A DNA stretch of 39,702 bases from a virus, in IMG/VR virus record IMGVR_UViG_3300021438_000032, positions 1 through 39,702 of that record; one strand, written 5' to 3'. How positions within the stretch are numbered: the stretch's first letter is position 1; every line of letters begins with the position of its first letter. Positions 5,951 through 13,896 of this stretch are shown piece after piece. A program made the position numbers and the translations under genes. The notes beneath the pieces were generated by a model. The model saw only the letters and a program-made list of their open reading frames with translations, ran no database searches and was not told the DNA's origin.

Positions 5951-6853
5951 ATGGCTAGAGCAAAAAGAGATTCACAAGAAGTATCTGACAACGAAGAGTT
6001 TTTTGGAGAAGGCCAGTCAACTGCTTTTGAACAATCCGACGTAGAAACTGAAGCTACACAAGAGCTGGCACAAACAGAAGAAGCCGCACTTACACAGGCG
6101 TTAGCACAAGAAGATGTGGTTACTGCACTGACTGAGCTAAAAGAAACAGCCACAGGCAAATTGCCTGCATTCATTGCAACGTATATCGCATTGAAAAATG
6201 CACTTGGCGATGAGTCACCAGCCACACAAAATGCACTTGCCAATCTGCAGACGTATAAAACTGACGTTGTTAAGCCTACAAAAGAACATAAAGCCAAGGC
6301 ATTCAACGAAAAAACTGTATTGGCAGCAGCGTTGAAAGACACGGTTGGTTCTGTTGAAGGCCAGGACGTTATTGAAAAATCTTGGCAGGAAAAACTTAAA
6401 GATTTGCAATCCGACGAACGTATTAGCGAAAAGCTTAAGGCACTGCTGGTAACTTACCATACATTGGCTTCAATAGAAGACGAGTCGTTGGCGCCTTCTG
6501 TTGAATTGGCGCTGACACAACTTCGTGCATACGCATCAAAAAGCAAATCGTTGGCTAACAAAACCTCAACACGTATTGGTCAGCCATCTGTTCGCCTGAG
6601 AACCAAAGTGGTTACCAAAGATGGTAAAACGTTTGTGGCGGCAACACTTGCTGCAGCAATTAGACTGCTTGGTAATGAAGACAAAGAGTTTGTTTTAAAA
6701 GCCTGGAAACAAATCGGTACTGCCAAATTTAAAGCTGGTGAAACCATTGAGTTCGAAGGTCATAAATTCAGCTTGACTGACGAAGATACGTCTGGTGAGC
6801 CCGAAAAGCAAATCGAAGGCGTTGACGAATCGACCTTGCAAGAATTAGCATAG
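5951..6853 (+). CDS. Acidic repeat protein with a C-terminal domain shared with the exported protein
   Basis: This 300-aa protein has three parts. Residues 1-55 are strongly acidic and disordered-looking. Residues about 70-102 and 161-194 are an internal duplication sharing KL.A...TY..L......ES.A....AL..L..Y. Residues 219-276 are a small domain whose core AWKQIGTAKFKAGETIEFEG matches residues 98-117 of the signal-peptide protein at 595-972. No signal peptide is present, so this version stays in the cytoplasm. I do not recognise a named family. With AGGAGG before the start and its own promoter it is likely abundant. Its place just before the Cys-rich protein and the DNA polymerase suggests a replication or nucleic-acid role, by context only. 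Confidence 0.8.
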   Translation: MARAKRDSQEVSDNEEFFGEGQSTAFEQSDVETEATQELAQTEEAALTQALAQEDVVTALTELKETATGKLPAFIATYIALKNALGDESPATQNALANLQTYKTDVVKPTKEHKAKAFNEKTVLAAALKDTVGSVEGQDVIEKSWQEKLKDLQSDERISEKLKALLVTYHTLASIEDESLAPSVELALTQLRAYASKSKSLANKTSTRIGQPSVRLRTKVVTKDGKTFVAATLAAAIRLLGNEDKEFVLKAWKQIGTAKFKAGETIEFEGHKFSLTDEDTSGEPEKQIEGVDESTLQELA

Positions 6854-6863
6854 TAAATGGCAA

Positions 6864-6885
6864 GGCACCAGCCGCATTTGGTGCC
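6864..6885 (+). terminator. Hairpin after the 300-aa gene
   Basis: The arms 6864-6870 and 6879-6885 (GGCACCA/TGGTGCC) form a GC-rich 7-bp stem with an 8-nt loop in the 53-bp gap. There is no T tract, so it may attenuate or protect the message rather than end it. Confidence 0.45.
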
Positions 6886-6906
6886 AACAACTAAGAGAGC
6901 AATAAA

Positions 6907-7692
6907 ATGAGCGAGCAAGAAATTCAAACAATGCCAGAGCTTCCTCCAGAAGTACAAGCTTTAATGGAAGCAGCGGCACAAAAAATAGCCAGTGAAGAAA
7001 ACAATGGTATACCTTTCATTAGCCTTAAAGGTAAAAAATTCTCCATAGGCGACGAAAAGGTTGGTTACAAAGACGAAAAACTTGGCTTAGCAATTCGTTG
7101 CGTTATTGTTGCAACAGCCTTTGATTTCACTTGGTACGACCGTCCTTACGACCCTTCAAGTGAAGACTTTAATCCACCTGCGTGCTTCGCGATTGGCGAT
7201 GAACAGGATGGCTTAACTCCACACGAAGACTCACCAATTCCACAGTGCCACAGCTGCATGGTCTGTCCAATGAATCAGTTCAAGTCAGCAGCAAATGGCA
7301 AAGGTAAAGCCTGCCGCAACGGTAGACGATTGCTTATTGCATACGTTAATGATGATGGTAGTGCAGACCTTGACAACTTGGCTATAGTCAGTCTATCACC
7401 TACAGCACTTCGCGGTTTCTCGTCTTACCTTAAAAAAGTAAGCGAGGTCAAAGGCTTGCCAGTTTGGTCTGTTGTTACAATACTGTCATTCGAGCAAGAA
7501 CAAGCGTATCCGCAAGTTGTTGCAACATTTGACGGGATACTAGCACATAACATGGCTGGCCAAACATCTTTGATTGAAATTAGTAAACGCCTAGACGAGT
7601 TCCAAAGTAGTGTATCAACTCCGTATGATTGCTCAACCTTTGTGGCGTACGAACCAAAAGTACCTAGCGAAAAGAAAAGTAAGATGTCATAG
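6907..7692 (+). CDS. Conserved phage Cys-cluster protein, possible ssDNA-binding protein
   Basis: This 261-aa cytoplasmic protein resembles a family of phage proteins found next to DNA polymerase genes. Visible hallmarks are a WYDRPYDP motif (77-83), PPACFAIG with C93, and a probable zinc site in PQCHSCMVCP (C114, C117, C120) plus C136 in GKGKACRNGRRL. The C-terminal third looks like beta strands and ends in a Ser/Lys tail. By position (between replication protein and polymerase) and beta-rich character I suggest single-stranded DNA binding, but I see no diagnostic motif. The 53-bp gap before it carries a hairpin, and a double hairpin follows it. Confidence 0.6.
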   Translation: MSEQEIQTMPELPPEVQALMEAAAQKIASEENNGIPFISLKGKKFSIGDEKVGYKDEKLGLAIRCVIVATAFDFTWYDRPYDPSSEDFNPPACFAIGDEQDGLTPHEDSPIPQCHSCMVCPMNQFKSAANGKGKACRNGRRLLIAYVNDDGSADLDNLAIVSLSPTALRGFSSYLKKVSEVKGLPVWSVVTILSFEQEQAYPQVVATFDGILAHNMAGQTSLIEISKRLDEFQSSVSTPYDCSTFVAYEPKVPSEKKSKMS

Positions 7693-7704
7693 CTGCGACG
7701 CCTT

Positions 7705-7776
7705 GGAATAGCGGCCACAATACCGCTTAAATAGCTATTCCCAATTGGTCTTTGCCTACTCAGAGACCAGTTGGGA
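7705..7776 (+). promoter_or_regulatory. Double hairpin between the Cys-cluster protein and DNA polymerase genes
   Basis: Arms 7705-7712/7734-7741 with inner GCGG/CCGC (7711-7714/7723-7726) form one hairpin. Arms 7739-7751/7764-7776 form a 13-bp stem with one G-T pair. They share 3 bases, so the two structures are partly exclusive, as in an attenuator-like switch. The region is the only gap over 100 bp in this part of the block. Confidence 0.5.
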
Positions 7777-7819
7777 GCAAGTTACAATTAAGTAACCTCC
7801 AAAATTAAGAGGAATTGCA

Positions 7820-9601
7820 ATGTACTGCATAGATTTTGAGACTTTTCCAATTGAGAACGGGTCAAACACAACGCCAGTTCCTGTTGGTGTTTCTATTAAG
7901 ATAGATGCCAAACCTAGCGTGTATTATGCATGGGGGCATCCTATCAAAAACAATACAACTAAGGACACAGCTTATTGGGCTTTAAAAACCATAGTAGAAT
8001 CAGACGATTTGGTTGTGTGTCATAATTTAAAATTCGACTTACGCATATGCTTAGAGCATTTAGATTTACCTTTTCCAAAAAATATTGCAGATACGATGAT
8101 AATGGCGTACCTGCACGACCCTCGCGAAGACTCTCTTGGATTGAAAGAACTTGCCGATAAATATCTTGGTATGCCGCCAGATGAGCAGACAGAACTCAAC
8201 AATTGGCTAATATCCCATGGTTTTAAACCTGGACGTTACATTGCTAAAGCACCAGGAGATATAGTTGGAAAATACGCCATTGGTGATACAGACCGCACAT
8301 ACGAGCTGTACTGGTACTACAAGACTTTGATGGACACCGTTCCTAGAATCTGGGATGCTTTTAATCGTGAAATGCAGCTTATTCCCATTGTCATTGGAAT
8401 GGAACAACGCGGTCTACACCTTACACCTGACATTCAAGCAATAAACACCAAGTGGCAAGGTGAGTTTGATTTAATTGAGCTACAGCTTAAAGCTTATGGT
8501 GGTGGTGAAGAGCCCGGCAAGAAGGCGTTCTTTACGGCTCTTGCAAACAAAGGCTTAATAGACAAGTCAAAAATTGAATACACTGGAAAAGGCAATCCAC
8601 GATACGGTGCAGAGTTTTTAACCAAGTACATTAGCGATGAATACCTCCTTAGTTTAATGAAGCGTCGTTCTAAGCTTCAAAAGCTTATTGGTACTTACGT
8701 CAGACCTTTTGCAGAAAAAGCTGCTAAGTACAACGGCAAGATGTATCCGTACTACAACCAAACTCGTGGTGAGGACGATTATGGCACACGCTCTGGACGC
8801 TTCTCGTCTAATATCCAACAGCTGCCTAAAGGTGCGCTAAATGTGTCAAAAGATGCTACAGCCAAGGCTGATGACTTGCCTAATCCAAGACGTTTGATTG
8901 TATCGAAGCCCGGGCACTCATTTGTTAAACGTGACTTCTCAGGACAAGAGCTAAGAGTGTTGGCTCATTATGCAGAAGGTACTATGCTTGAAGCTTATGT
9001 AAATGACCCAAAGACTGATATTCATGCTTTTGCTAGTGACTTAATTTTTAAATTCACTGGCAATAGACTTAACAGAACGTTTGTTAAGGTTATGAACTTC
9101 TTATGCGTATACGGTGGAGGCGCTGGTGCATTATCAAGAAACCTTGGTATTGACGCTGAAACTGCTAAAGAGATGCTTGCTCTACATAAAAGAGCATTCC
9201 CTGAGATTGGTGACTTAAGCTCAGAGCTTACCAGAATATCAAAGTCAGGTAAACAAATTGTCACTTGGGGTGGACGTGGATATTGGGTTGAAGAGCCAAA
9301 GATAGTTAATGGCAAAAGACAAGAGTGGTACTATAAGTTGTTGAACTTGCTAATCCAAGGCTCGTCTGCTGATATGACTAAAGAAGCAATGGTTCGTTAT
9401 TACAACCATCCAGACAGAAAAGGCGAAATTGCTGTACAGGTGCATGACGAAATTGTACTTGAAGTGTTAGATGAGTACGTTGACAGGGACATGGAAATTT
9501 TGAAATGGGCAATGGACGATATTCCTGGTTGGGACGTTCCTTTAATGTCTGATGGTGAAGTTGGTAAAAACCTTTATGATATGGTGAAATATGATGAATA
9601 A
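7820..9601 (+). CDS. Family-A DNA polymerase with 3'-5' exonuclease
   Basis: This 593-aa replicative polymerase has an N-terminal proofreading domain: D5/E7 (IDFET), H68-N69...D73 and D156 (YAIGD). The polymerase domain shows motif A D372 (RDFSGQELR), motif B R419-x3-K423-x3-F427 then Y431G, and motif C HDE (542-544). All catalytic acids are present. It is shorter than T7 gp5 but has the same domain set. The residue equivalent to E. coli Phe762 is Phe (F427), a state usually linked to virulent phages. ATG 7820 follows AGAGGA. It overlaps the next gene by 11 bp. Confidence 0.95.
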   Translation: MYCIDFETFPIENGSNTTPVPVGVSIKIDAKPSVYYAWGHPIKNNTTKDTAYWALKTIVESDDLVVCHNLKFDLRICLEHLDLPFPKNIADTMIMAYLHDPREDSLGLKELADKYLGMPPDEQTELNNWLISHGFKPGRYIAKAPGDIVGKYAIGDTDRTYELYWYYKTLMDTVPRIWDAFNREMQLIPIVIGMEQRGLHLTPDIQAINTKWQGEFDLIELQLKAYGGGEEPGKKAFFTALANKGLIDKSKIEYTGKGNPRYGAEFLTKYISDEYLLSLMKRRSKLQKLIGTYVRPFAEKAAKYNGKMYPYYNQTRGEDDYGTRSGRFSSNIQQLPKGALNVSKDATAKADDLPNPRRLIVSKPGHSFVKRDFSGQELRVLAHYAEGTMLEAYVNDPKTDIHAFASDLIFKFTGNRLNRTFVKVMNFLCVYGGGAGALSRNLGIDAETAKEMLALHKRAFPEIGDLSSELTRISKSGKQIVTWGGRGYWVEEPKIVNGKRQEWYYKLLNLLIQGSSADMTKEAMVRYYNHPDRKGEIAVQVHDEIVLEVLDEYVDRDMEILKWAMDDIPGWDVPLMSDGEVGKNLYDMVKYDE

Positions 9602-9803
9602 TGTAATGAATGAGTATTTTTGCACTACAGCATCAAGTCACCAAGAGGGCAGTGGTTACTATAAAGTAATAGCTACTGATGTCCTACAAGCAAGATTGGC
9701 TGTGCACAAACACACAAATGGTAAATGGTCATTTTTGTACAAGTCTTTGGAAGATGTCCATCCTTTAGACAGAAAGTGTCATGGAGTACTACATGGAGAC
9801 TAA
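9591..9803 (+). CDS. Small protein between polymerase and nuclease genes, unknown
   Basis: This 70-aa product is encoded in an ORF overlapping both neighbours. The pattern EYFCTTASSHQEGSGYYKVIATDVLQARLAVH suggests an alpha/beta fold, with a strand and a helix that reads like a small DNA- or protein-interacting domain. There are two adjacent ATGs (9591, 9594). I recognise no family. Translational coupling with the polymerase is likely. Confidence 0.6.
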   Translation: MMNNVMNEYFCTTASSHQEGSGYYKVIATDVLQARLAVHKHTNGKWSFLYKSLEDVHPLDRKCHGVLHGD

Positions 9804-10440
9804 GCAAAAAACATGGAGCTATAGTTCATTAAGTTCTTACAAACAGTGCCCGCATAAATGGCTTTACCAACGAGTTGTAAAAATGCCAGAGCCTCCTAGC
9901 TATCATTTGTCTCGTGGTAATGACATACACAAAATGGCGGAAGATTACCTGAATGGTGTTGTTACATCGTTACCACCAGTGCTGTCAAAATTTGCTAAAG
10001 AGTTTGAACAACTCAAAGATAATGGTGCTATTGCTGAACAAGAGTTGTGCCTTGACAAAAATTGGAAACTTGTAGAGGACGGGTGGGAAAAGCCAGAGAC
10101 TTGGCTAAGACTCAAAATTGATGCTACTGTACACAAGCACAATTTGGTTATTGACTTTAAAACAGGTAAGCAGTATGATGAGCACGTAGACCAAGCTCGT
10201 TTGTACGCTAACGTGTACCTGTTGCTTAATGAATCAATAGATGAGGTCGATGTCGAGTTTTGGTACTTAGACTCTGGTGAAGTAAAAGGCTGGACGTTTT
10301 ACCAGACTGATTTGGCAGAGCATTTATATGCTTGGAAAAAAGAAGTTAGTAAAATGCACAACGACGAAACGTTTGCACCAAAACCAAACCAATATTGTCG
10401 TTACTGTTATGTTAAGCACTTATGTTCGGGATATGAGTGA
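9793..10440 (+). CDS. PD-(D/E)XK nuclease, RecB/Cas4-like, with Fe-S-type cysteines
   Basis: This 215-aa nuclease has the full RecB-family signature: H46 (GNDIHKMAE), D110 (LKIDAT), D121-x-K123 (IDFKTGK) and Q134 (DQARLYAN). Four cysteines, C19 plus C202, C205 and C211, are placed as in Cas4/AddB-type iron-sulfur nucleases. It probably degrades or trims DNA ends in replication and recombination. I chose ATG 9793 because GGAG lies six bases before it. An in-frame ATG at 9781 would add four residues. It overlaps the previous gene and touches the VRR-NUC gene. Confidence 0.85.
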   Translation: METKQKTWSYSSLSSYKQCPHKWLYQRVVKMPEPPSYHLSRGNDIHKMAEDYLNGVVTSLPPVLSKFAKEFEQLKDNGAIAEQELCLDKNWKLVEDGWEKPETWLRLKIDATVHKHNLVIDFKTGKQYDEHVDQARLYANVYLLLNESIDEVDVEFWYLDSGEVKGWTFYQTDLAEHLYAWKKEVSKMHNDETFAPKPNQYCRYCYVKHLCSGYE

Positions 10441-10718
10441 TGTTAGAAAAAGTCGTCGAGAGATATTTGGTTACGCAAGTTACCAAAAATGGTGGCGAAT
10501 GCTTTAAGTGGGTAAGCCCTCAAAACAAAGGTGTACCAGATAGAATTGTTTTGCTCAATAAGCAAGTTTGGTTTATTGAGCTAAAACGTCCAGGCTTAGA
10601 TTTAACAGATTTACAAAAACATGTTAAGGCTAAAATAACTAAGCATACTACTAACTACAAAATGATTAACTCAAAAGAGTTGGTAGAGGCGTTTATTAAA
10701 GAGGTGTGTGATGATTAA
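10440..10718 (+). CDS. VRR-NUC domain nuclease
   Basis: This 92-aa stand-alone VRR-NUC protein is of the type often found in phages as a small structure-specific or Holliday-junction-like nuclease. The catalytic set is visible: G31-V-P-D34-R, E47-L-K49 (FIELKRPG) and Q59. It starts at TGATG overlapping the stop of the RecB-like nuclease and ends in an 8-bp overlap with a small membrane-protein gene. It likely acts with the nuclease before it and the helicase after it in recombination or branch processing. Confidence 0.85.
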   Translation: MLEKVVERYLVTQVTKNGGECFKWVSPQNKGVPDRIVLLNKQVWFIELKRPGLDLTDLQKHVKAKITKHTTNYKMINSKELVEAFIKEVCDD

Positions 10719-10878
10719 AGATTATAAGAGTATGTCGGTACGAAACCAAAAACGAATCAGAAACTGGTTCTGGGGCTCTGTAACGCTAATGTACTTGGTT
10801 GCCCCTAATGGCTTTAATCGATTATTTTTCGATTTAAGAAGATTTTTGATAGGCCTATATGATGATATTAGATTTTAA
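10711..10878 (+). CDS. Small one-membrane-span protein, unknown
   Basis: This 55-aa ORF starts with ATG 10711 inside the end of the VRR-NUC gene (GTGTG upstream). Residues about 20-35 (WFWGSVTLMYLVAP) form a probable membrane span after a basic N-terminus. The final 15 residues are encoded by the left part of repeat element B, so the reading frame may have been extended or truncated by that element. I see no recognisable family. Confidence 0.5.
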   Translation: MIKDYKSMSVRNQKRIRNWFWGSVTLMYLVAPNGFNRLFFDLRRFLIGLYDDIRF

Positions 10879-10913
10879 TTTTCATTCAATATAGGTCTAT
10901 TAGAGTTCGATTA
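10830..10913. repeat. Dispersed intergenic element, copy B
   Basis: Blocks CGATTTAAG (10830), TTTTCATT (10879) and TAGAGTTCGAT (10901) keep the same spacings as in copy A. A 10-bp pairing (ATAGGCCTAT with ATAGGTCTAT, one G-T) joins the middle to the right block. A further 14-bp inverted repeat (TTAAAGATATGATT and its complement) follows, before the next gene. Confidence 0.85.
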
Positions 10914-10968
10914 AAGATATGATTTTGATTAATTTTAGAATCATATCTTTAATTAACGAGGAGGTTTT

Positions 10969-11175
10969 ATGCCAGGTATAGATTATAAATTTTTACCGTG
11001 TACTATTAAAGAGTTTGCTGATATGCACAAAGTTGAAATAGCTGAAGCAGGTGGAGGCGTAAAAACAGAGTACAAAAAGTACTTGCTAACAAACGCACAT
11101 CAGCATCACTATAACGACAGAAACTTACAAGAATGGTACAACAGAGAGATTGAAGACTATAAAGAGGAGGTTTAA
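10969..11175 (+). CDS. Small hydrophilic protein before the helicase gene, unknown
   Basis: This 68-aa product has a very strong ribosome site (GAGGAGG, six bases before ATG 10969). It is charged and Tyr-rich, with HQHHYNDRNL and a C-terminal acidic helix. Its stop abuts the helicase start codon, and its last codons (GAGGAGGTT) provide the helicase ribosome site, so the two are coupled. Function is unknown. Confidence 0.65.
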   Translation: MPGIDYKFLPCTIKEFADMHKVEIAEAGGGVKTEYKKYLLTNAHQHHYNDRNLQEWYNREIEDYKEEV

Positions 11176-12525
11176 ATGTTGTTCGTACCACACGACTACC
11201 AGAAAGATGCGATTGAGTGGATACTGACTCACAACGGTGCTGGTCTGTTTCTACCGCCAGGTCTTGGCAAAACACCATCAACACTTATGGCTATTAGAGC
11301 GTTGCTAGAGCACAAGCAAATTGACCGTGTGCTGGTAGTTGCTCCATTGCGTGTATGTTATGCAGTATGGCCAAACGAGGTTGAGAAGTGGGAGCAGTTT
11401 AAAGACTTGTCTGTAGCTATAGTACATGGTGAAGCCAAAGATTCGATAATTCGCAAAAAGCATGATATTTACGTTATTAACCCAGAGGGTTTAAAATGGC
11501 TATTTCAAAACCATACTCAGTTGTTTGTTAAATACCGTTTTATGCTTGTACTTGATGAGTCAACACTATTTAAAAACCATTCGTCTCAACGGTTTCACTT
11601 ACTTAAGTCAAACTTACAGCTGTTTGCCAGACGAGTAATTTTAACTGGAACTCCAGCACCTAATGGTTTAATACAACTTTGGCCTCAAGTGTATGCTTTA
11701 GATTTCGGGTCAAGACTTGGGAAGTTCATAACACACTTTCGGAACAAGTACTTTAACAAGTCCTATGATGGATGGGGATACGAGCTAAAAGATGGTGCTG
11801 ATGAGGCCATTTATGGTGCTATAAACGACATTATCATGCACAAAAGCCATGACGAAATAACATTGCCAGAGCGTATTGATAACGTTATTCAAGTTATACT
11901 ACCAAAAGTAGCTATAGATGCGTACAACAGTATTAAAAACGAGTTCATACTAGAGCATAAAGAGTCTGGTGAGACAGTGACTGCACTGAACGCAGCATCA
12001 CAAGGTAGCAAGTTAAAACAGATAGCCAATGGTATAGTATACTCTGAGACCAGAGAGCCTGTGGTTATACATGCCGAAAAGGTAGATGCTGTAAAAGAGC
12101 TTGTAGAGTCTTTAGCTGGCAGGCCACTATTGGTTGTATACGAACATTTACATGAGTTAGCACTACTAAAAAAGCATTTAGGTGAAGCACCAACAATTGG
12201 AGGAGGCGTAGGCAATGCTGCACTGACTAAAACCATTGCTGATTGGAGTGCTGGCAAGCTTCCAATATTATTTTTACATCCAAGAGCTGGTGGTCACGGA
12301 CTAAACTTACAATATGGTGGATGCCATGACGTTGTTTGGTTCAGCATACCGTTCGATTTAGAGCTATACGACCAAGTTAACGCAAGAGTGCACAGACAAG
12401 GTGTTAAGAACTCGGTAACAATACACCACATTGCTGCTAAAGGCACTGTTGATTACAACATACTGAGTGTACTTAAAGACAAGTCAGCGTTACAAAACGC
12501 ACTACTAGAGGCTGTTCTTAAGTAA
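11176..12525 (+). CDS. SNF2-like superfamily 2 DNA helicase/ATPase
   Basis: This 449-aa motor protein has Walker A PPGLGKT (27-33), VVAPLRV motif Ia, a Walker B/DEAD-like LVLDEST (124-130), LTGTPAPN motif III (156-163) and, near the C-terminus, VWFSIPFDLELYDQVNARVHRQG (motifs V/VI with the arginine finger). This is the usual phage SNF2-type helicase, likely used in replication or recombination with the neighbouring nucleases. It follows the 68-aa gene without a gap. After it comes an 80-bp gap with a new promoter. Confidence 0.9.
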   Translation: MLFVPHDYQKDAIEWILTHNGAGLFLPPGLGKTPSTLMAIRALLEHKQIDRVLVVAPLRVCYAVWPNEVEKWEQFKDLSVAIVHGEAKDSIIRKKHDIYVINPEGLKWLFQNHTQLFVKYRFMLVLDESTLFKNHSSQRFHLLKSNLQLFARRVILTGTPAPNGLIQLWPQVYALDFGSRLGKFITHFRNKYFNKSYDGWGYELKDGADEAIYGAINDIIMHKSHDEITLPERIDNVIQVILPKVAIDAYNSIKNEFILEHKESGETVTALNAASQGSKLKQIANGIVYSETREPVVIHAEKVDAVKELVESLAGRPLLVVYEHLHELALLKKHLGEAPTIGGGVGNAALTKTIADWSAGKLPILFLHPRAGGHGLNLQYGGCHDVVWFSIPFDLELYDQVNARVHRQGVKNSVTIHHIAAKGTVDYNILSVLKDKSALQNALLEAVLK

Positions 12526-12542
12526 AATAATTTAAAAATATA

Positions 12543-12570
12543 TTGATTTTATTTGAAAATCATTTATAAT
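12543..12570 (+). promoter_or_regulatory. Sigma-70-like promoter for the nucleotide-metabolism genes
   Basis: TTGATT (12543-12548), a 16-bp spacer and TATAAT (12565-12570) closely resemble the primase promoter at 2771, including ATTTATAAT around the -10 box. Short inverted arms ATTGATTT/AAATCAAT bracket it. It lies in the 80-bp gap after the helicase. Confidence 0.6.
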
Positions 12571-12605
12571 AAATCAATCTAAAAATTCAGACTTGAGGTG
12601 ATAAG

Positions 12606-12863
12606 ATGATAACGTTTGTAAAAGGCCCAATGTACAACATTTGTGATGAGTCAAATGGAACTAATGCAGTAAAAACGTATGATGAAGCAACTGAAGTAAC
12701 TATTACGTTAGTAATTGATGGAACTCCTTACTATGGAGCAATATCAGTAATAGCAAAAACAGAAGATGATAAAGTGCTGTTTAACGAGGAAGAGTTCGAT
12801 AATATTTTTAACGCAATAAAAGAAGCTTATGAACAAAGCTATAAAATTAAGTGCGGCAGGTAA
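12606..12863 (+). CDS. Small protein, unknown
   Basis: This 85-aa product has GAGGTGATAAG before ATG 12606. It is beta-rich at the N-terminus (TFVKGPMYNICDE, EVTITLVIDG, AISVIAK) and helical at the C-terminus. It is acidic and soluble. It is first in its transcription unit. I recognise no family. Confidence 0.7.
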   Translation: MITFVKGPMYNICDESNGTNAVKTYDEATEVTITLVIDGTPYYGAISVIAKTEDDKVLFNEEEFDNIFNAIKEAYEQSYKIKCGR

Positions 12864-12945
12864 GCCTGTTGTGCTAGTACCAGAACACACACTAAACTTC
12901 GGTGATTGTTTAGATGTGACATTTCAACTAAAGAAACAAAGGTAA
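12829..12945 (+). CDS. Possible 38-aa protein overlapping its neighbour
   Basis: ATG 12829 lies 35 bp inside the previous gene and the frame ends six bases before the deoxyribosyltransferase start. The product has an ordered-looking composition (AIKLSAAGKPVVLVPE). The ribosome site is weak (AGAAG). It fills a gap otherwise empty of genes in a very compact genome, which is the main support. Confidence 0.4.
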   Translation: MNKAIKLSAAGKPVVLVPEHTLNFGDCLDVTFQLKKQR

Positions 12946-12950
12946 AGAAA

Positions 12951-13400
12951 ATGAGCGAAGAAAGAAGTCATGAGTGTTACTTGGCAGGTCCATGGTTCAC
13001 TGATGCTCAAATGGCAAGACTTGAGCGAGTTAAGTCAATTTTGGCAGGACAAGGTATTACGTACTTTAGCCCAAAAGACGAAAACTTATTTAAGCCAGGC
13101 ATGACAACCAAAGATGTGCTTAACGCCAATTTGATAGCTATGGATGAATCACAGTTTGTTTTAGCTATTACAGATGGTAAAGACGTTGGCACAATGTTTG
13201 AGTGCGGTTGGGCTCATGCAAAAGACATTCCAATACTATACGTTTGGCTAACACGAGAGTATGGACAAAAGTTCAACCTTATGTTGGCAGCATCTGGTGC
13301 GTTTGTTACAACAGAGCATGAGCTAAAAATGGCACTTGTAAACTGGTTAAAGTATGCTAAGTTTGAAAGTACTGAGGTGCATGATGACCTCATTGAATGA
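12951..13400 (+). CDS. Nucleoside 2-deoxyribosyltransferase family protein
   Basis: This 149-aa enzyme-like protein shows the PF05014-type fold: YLAGPWF (10-16), conserved acidic residues D65 and D75/D78, and the G80-T-x2-E84-x-G-W motif in which the Glu is the catalytic nucleophile. It would exchange or hydrolyse bases on deoxynucleosides or deoxynucleotides for salvage. Start ATG 12951 has AAAGG upstream; an upstream TTG would add 15 unlikely residues. It overlaps the HD-domain gene by 17 bp. Confidence 0.8.
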   Translation: MSEERSHECYLAGPWFTDAQMARLERVKSILAGQGITYFSPKDENLFKPGMTTKDVLNANLIAMDESQFVLAITDGKDVGTMFECGWAHAKDIPILYVWLTREYGQKFNLMLAASGAFVTTEHELKMALVNWLKYAKFESTEVHDDLIE

Positions 13401-13896
13401 GTTTTTGGCTCAGATTTACAACTTGGCTTTTATACATCGTTACAGTGTTATACCAAGAGTTAAAAATGAGTCGATTGCTGAACATTCTTTTTTTGTTGCA
13501 TCTTTGGTTATTAAGTTACAAGATGACTATGTGTTTGACTTAGGTAAAGCTGTTACAATGGCAACAATACACGACTGGACAGAGAGTTGGACTGATGATA
13601 TAACTGTAGCAACCAAAAGAAAATTTCCTTTGATTGCTAATGCTGTAGAGGTTGTAGAGTACCAAGTGGTTAATCAATTCTTTCCTATTGGCGTAAAAAA
13701 CATTTGGTCAGAGTATAAAGAAGGGCACTCTGTAGAAGCAAAGATTACTAAGTATGCTGACACCTTGCAAGTTATTCAGTATGCAGAAAATGAGGCTAAA
13801 CTTGGAAACATGTATATGGAGTCTGTAGTAGAAGACGCCAAACAAAGACTTTTAAAATTGGAGGATGCGCTAAATGAGTACAGAAGAGTTGCTTAA
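13384..13896 (+). CDS. HD-domain 5'-deoxynucleotidase (YfbR-like)
   Basis: This 170-aa metal-dependent phosphohydrolase matches the YfbR-type pattern: R..NESIAEHS (H34), TIHDWTESWTDDI (H63-D64, D71/D72) and KYADTLQ (D126). It likely converts dNMPs to nucleosides or otherwise trims the nucleotide pool. ATG 13384 sits six bases after GAGG; an adjacent ATG at 13381 is possible. It is embedded in the nucleotide-metabolism cluster and overlaps both neighbours. Confidence 0.85.
   Translation: MTSLNEFLAQIYNLAFIHRYSVIPRVKNESIAEHSFFVASLVIKLQDDYVFDLGKAVTMATIHDWTESWTDDITVATKRKFPLIANAVEVVEYQVVNQFFPIGVKNIWSEYKEGHSVEAKITKYADTLQVIQYAENEAKLGNMYMESVVEDAKQRLLKLEDALNEYRRVA

Noticed and set aside
12783-12800. 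Fifth copy of the dispersed element suggested by AGAGTTCGATAAT
   Set aside because: Only the right block is similar. It is inside a coding region (EEEFDN) and the other two blocks are missing.
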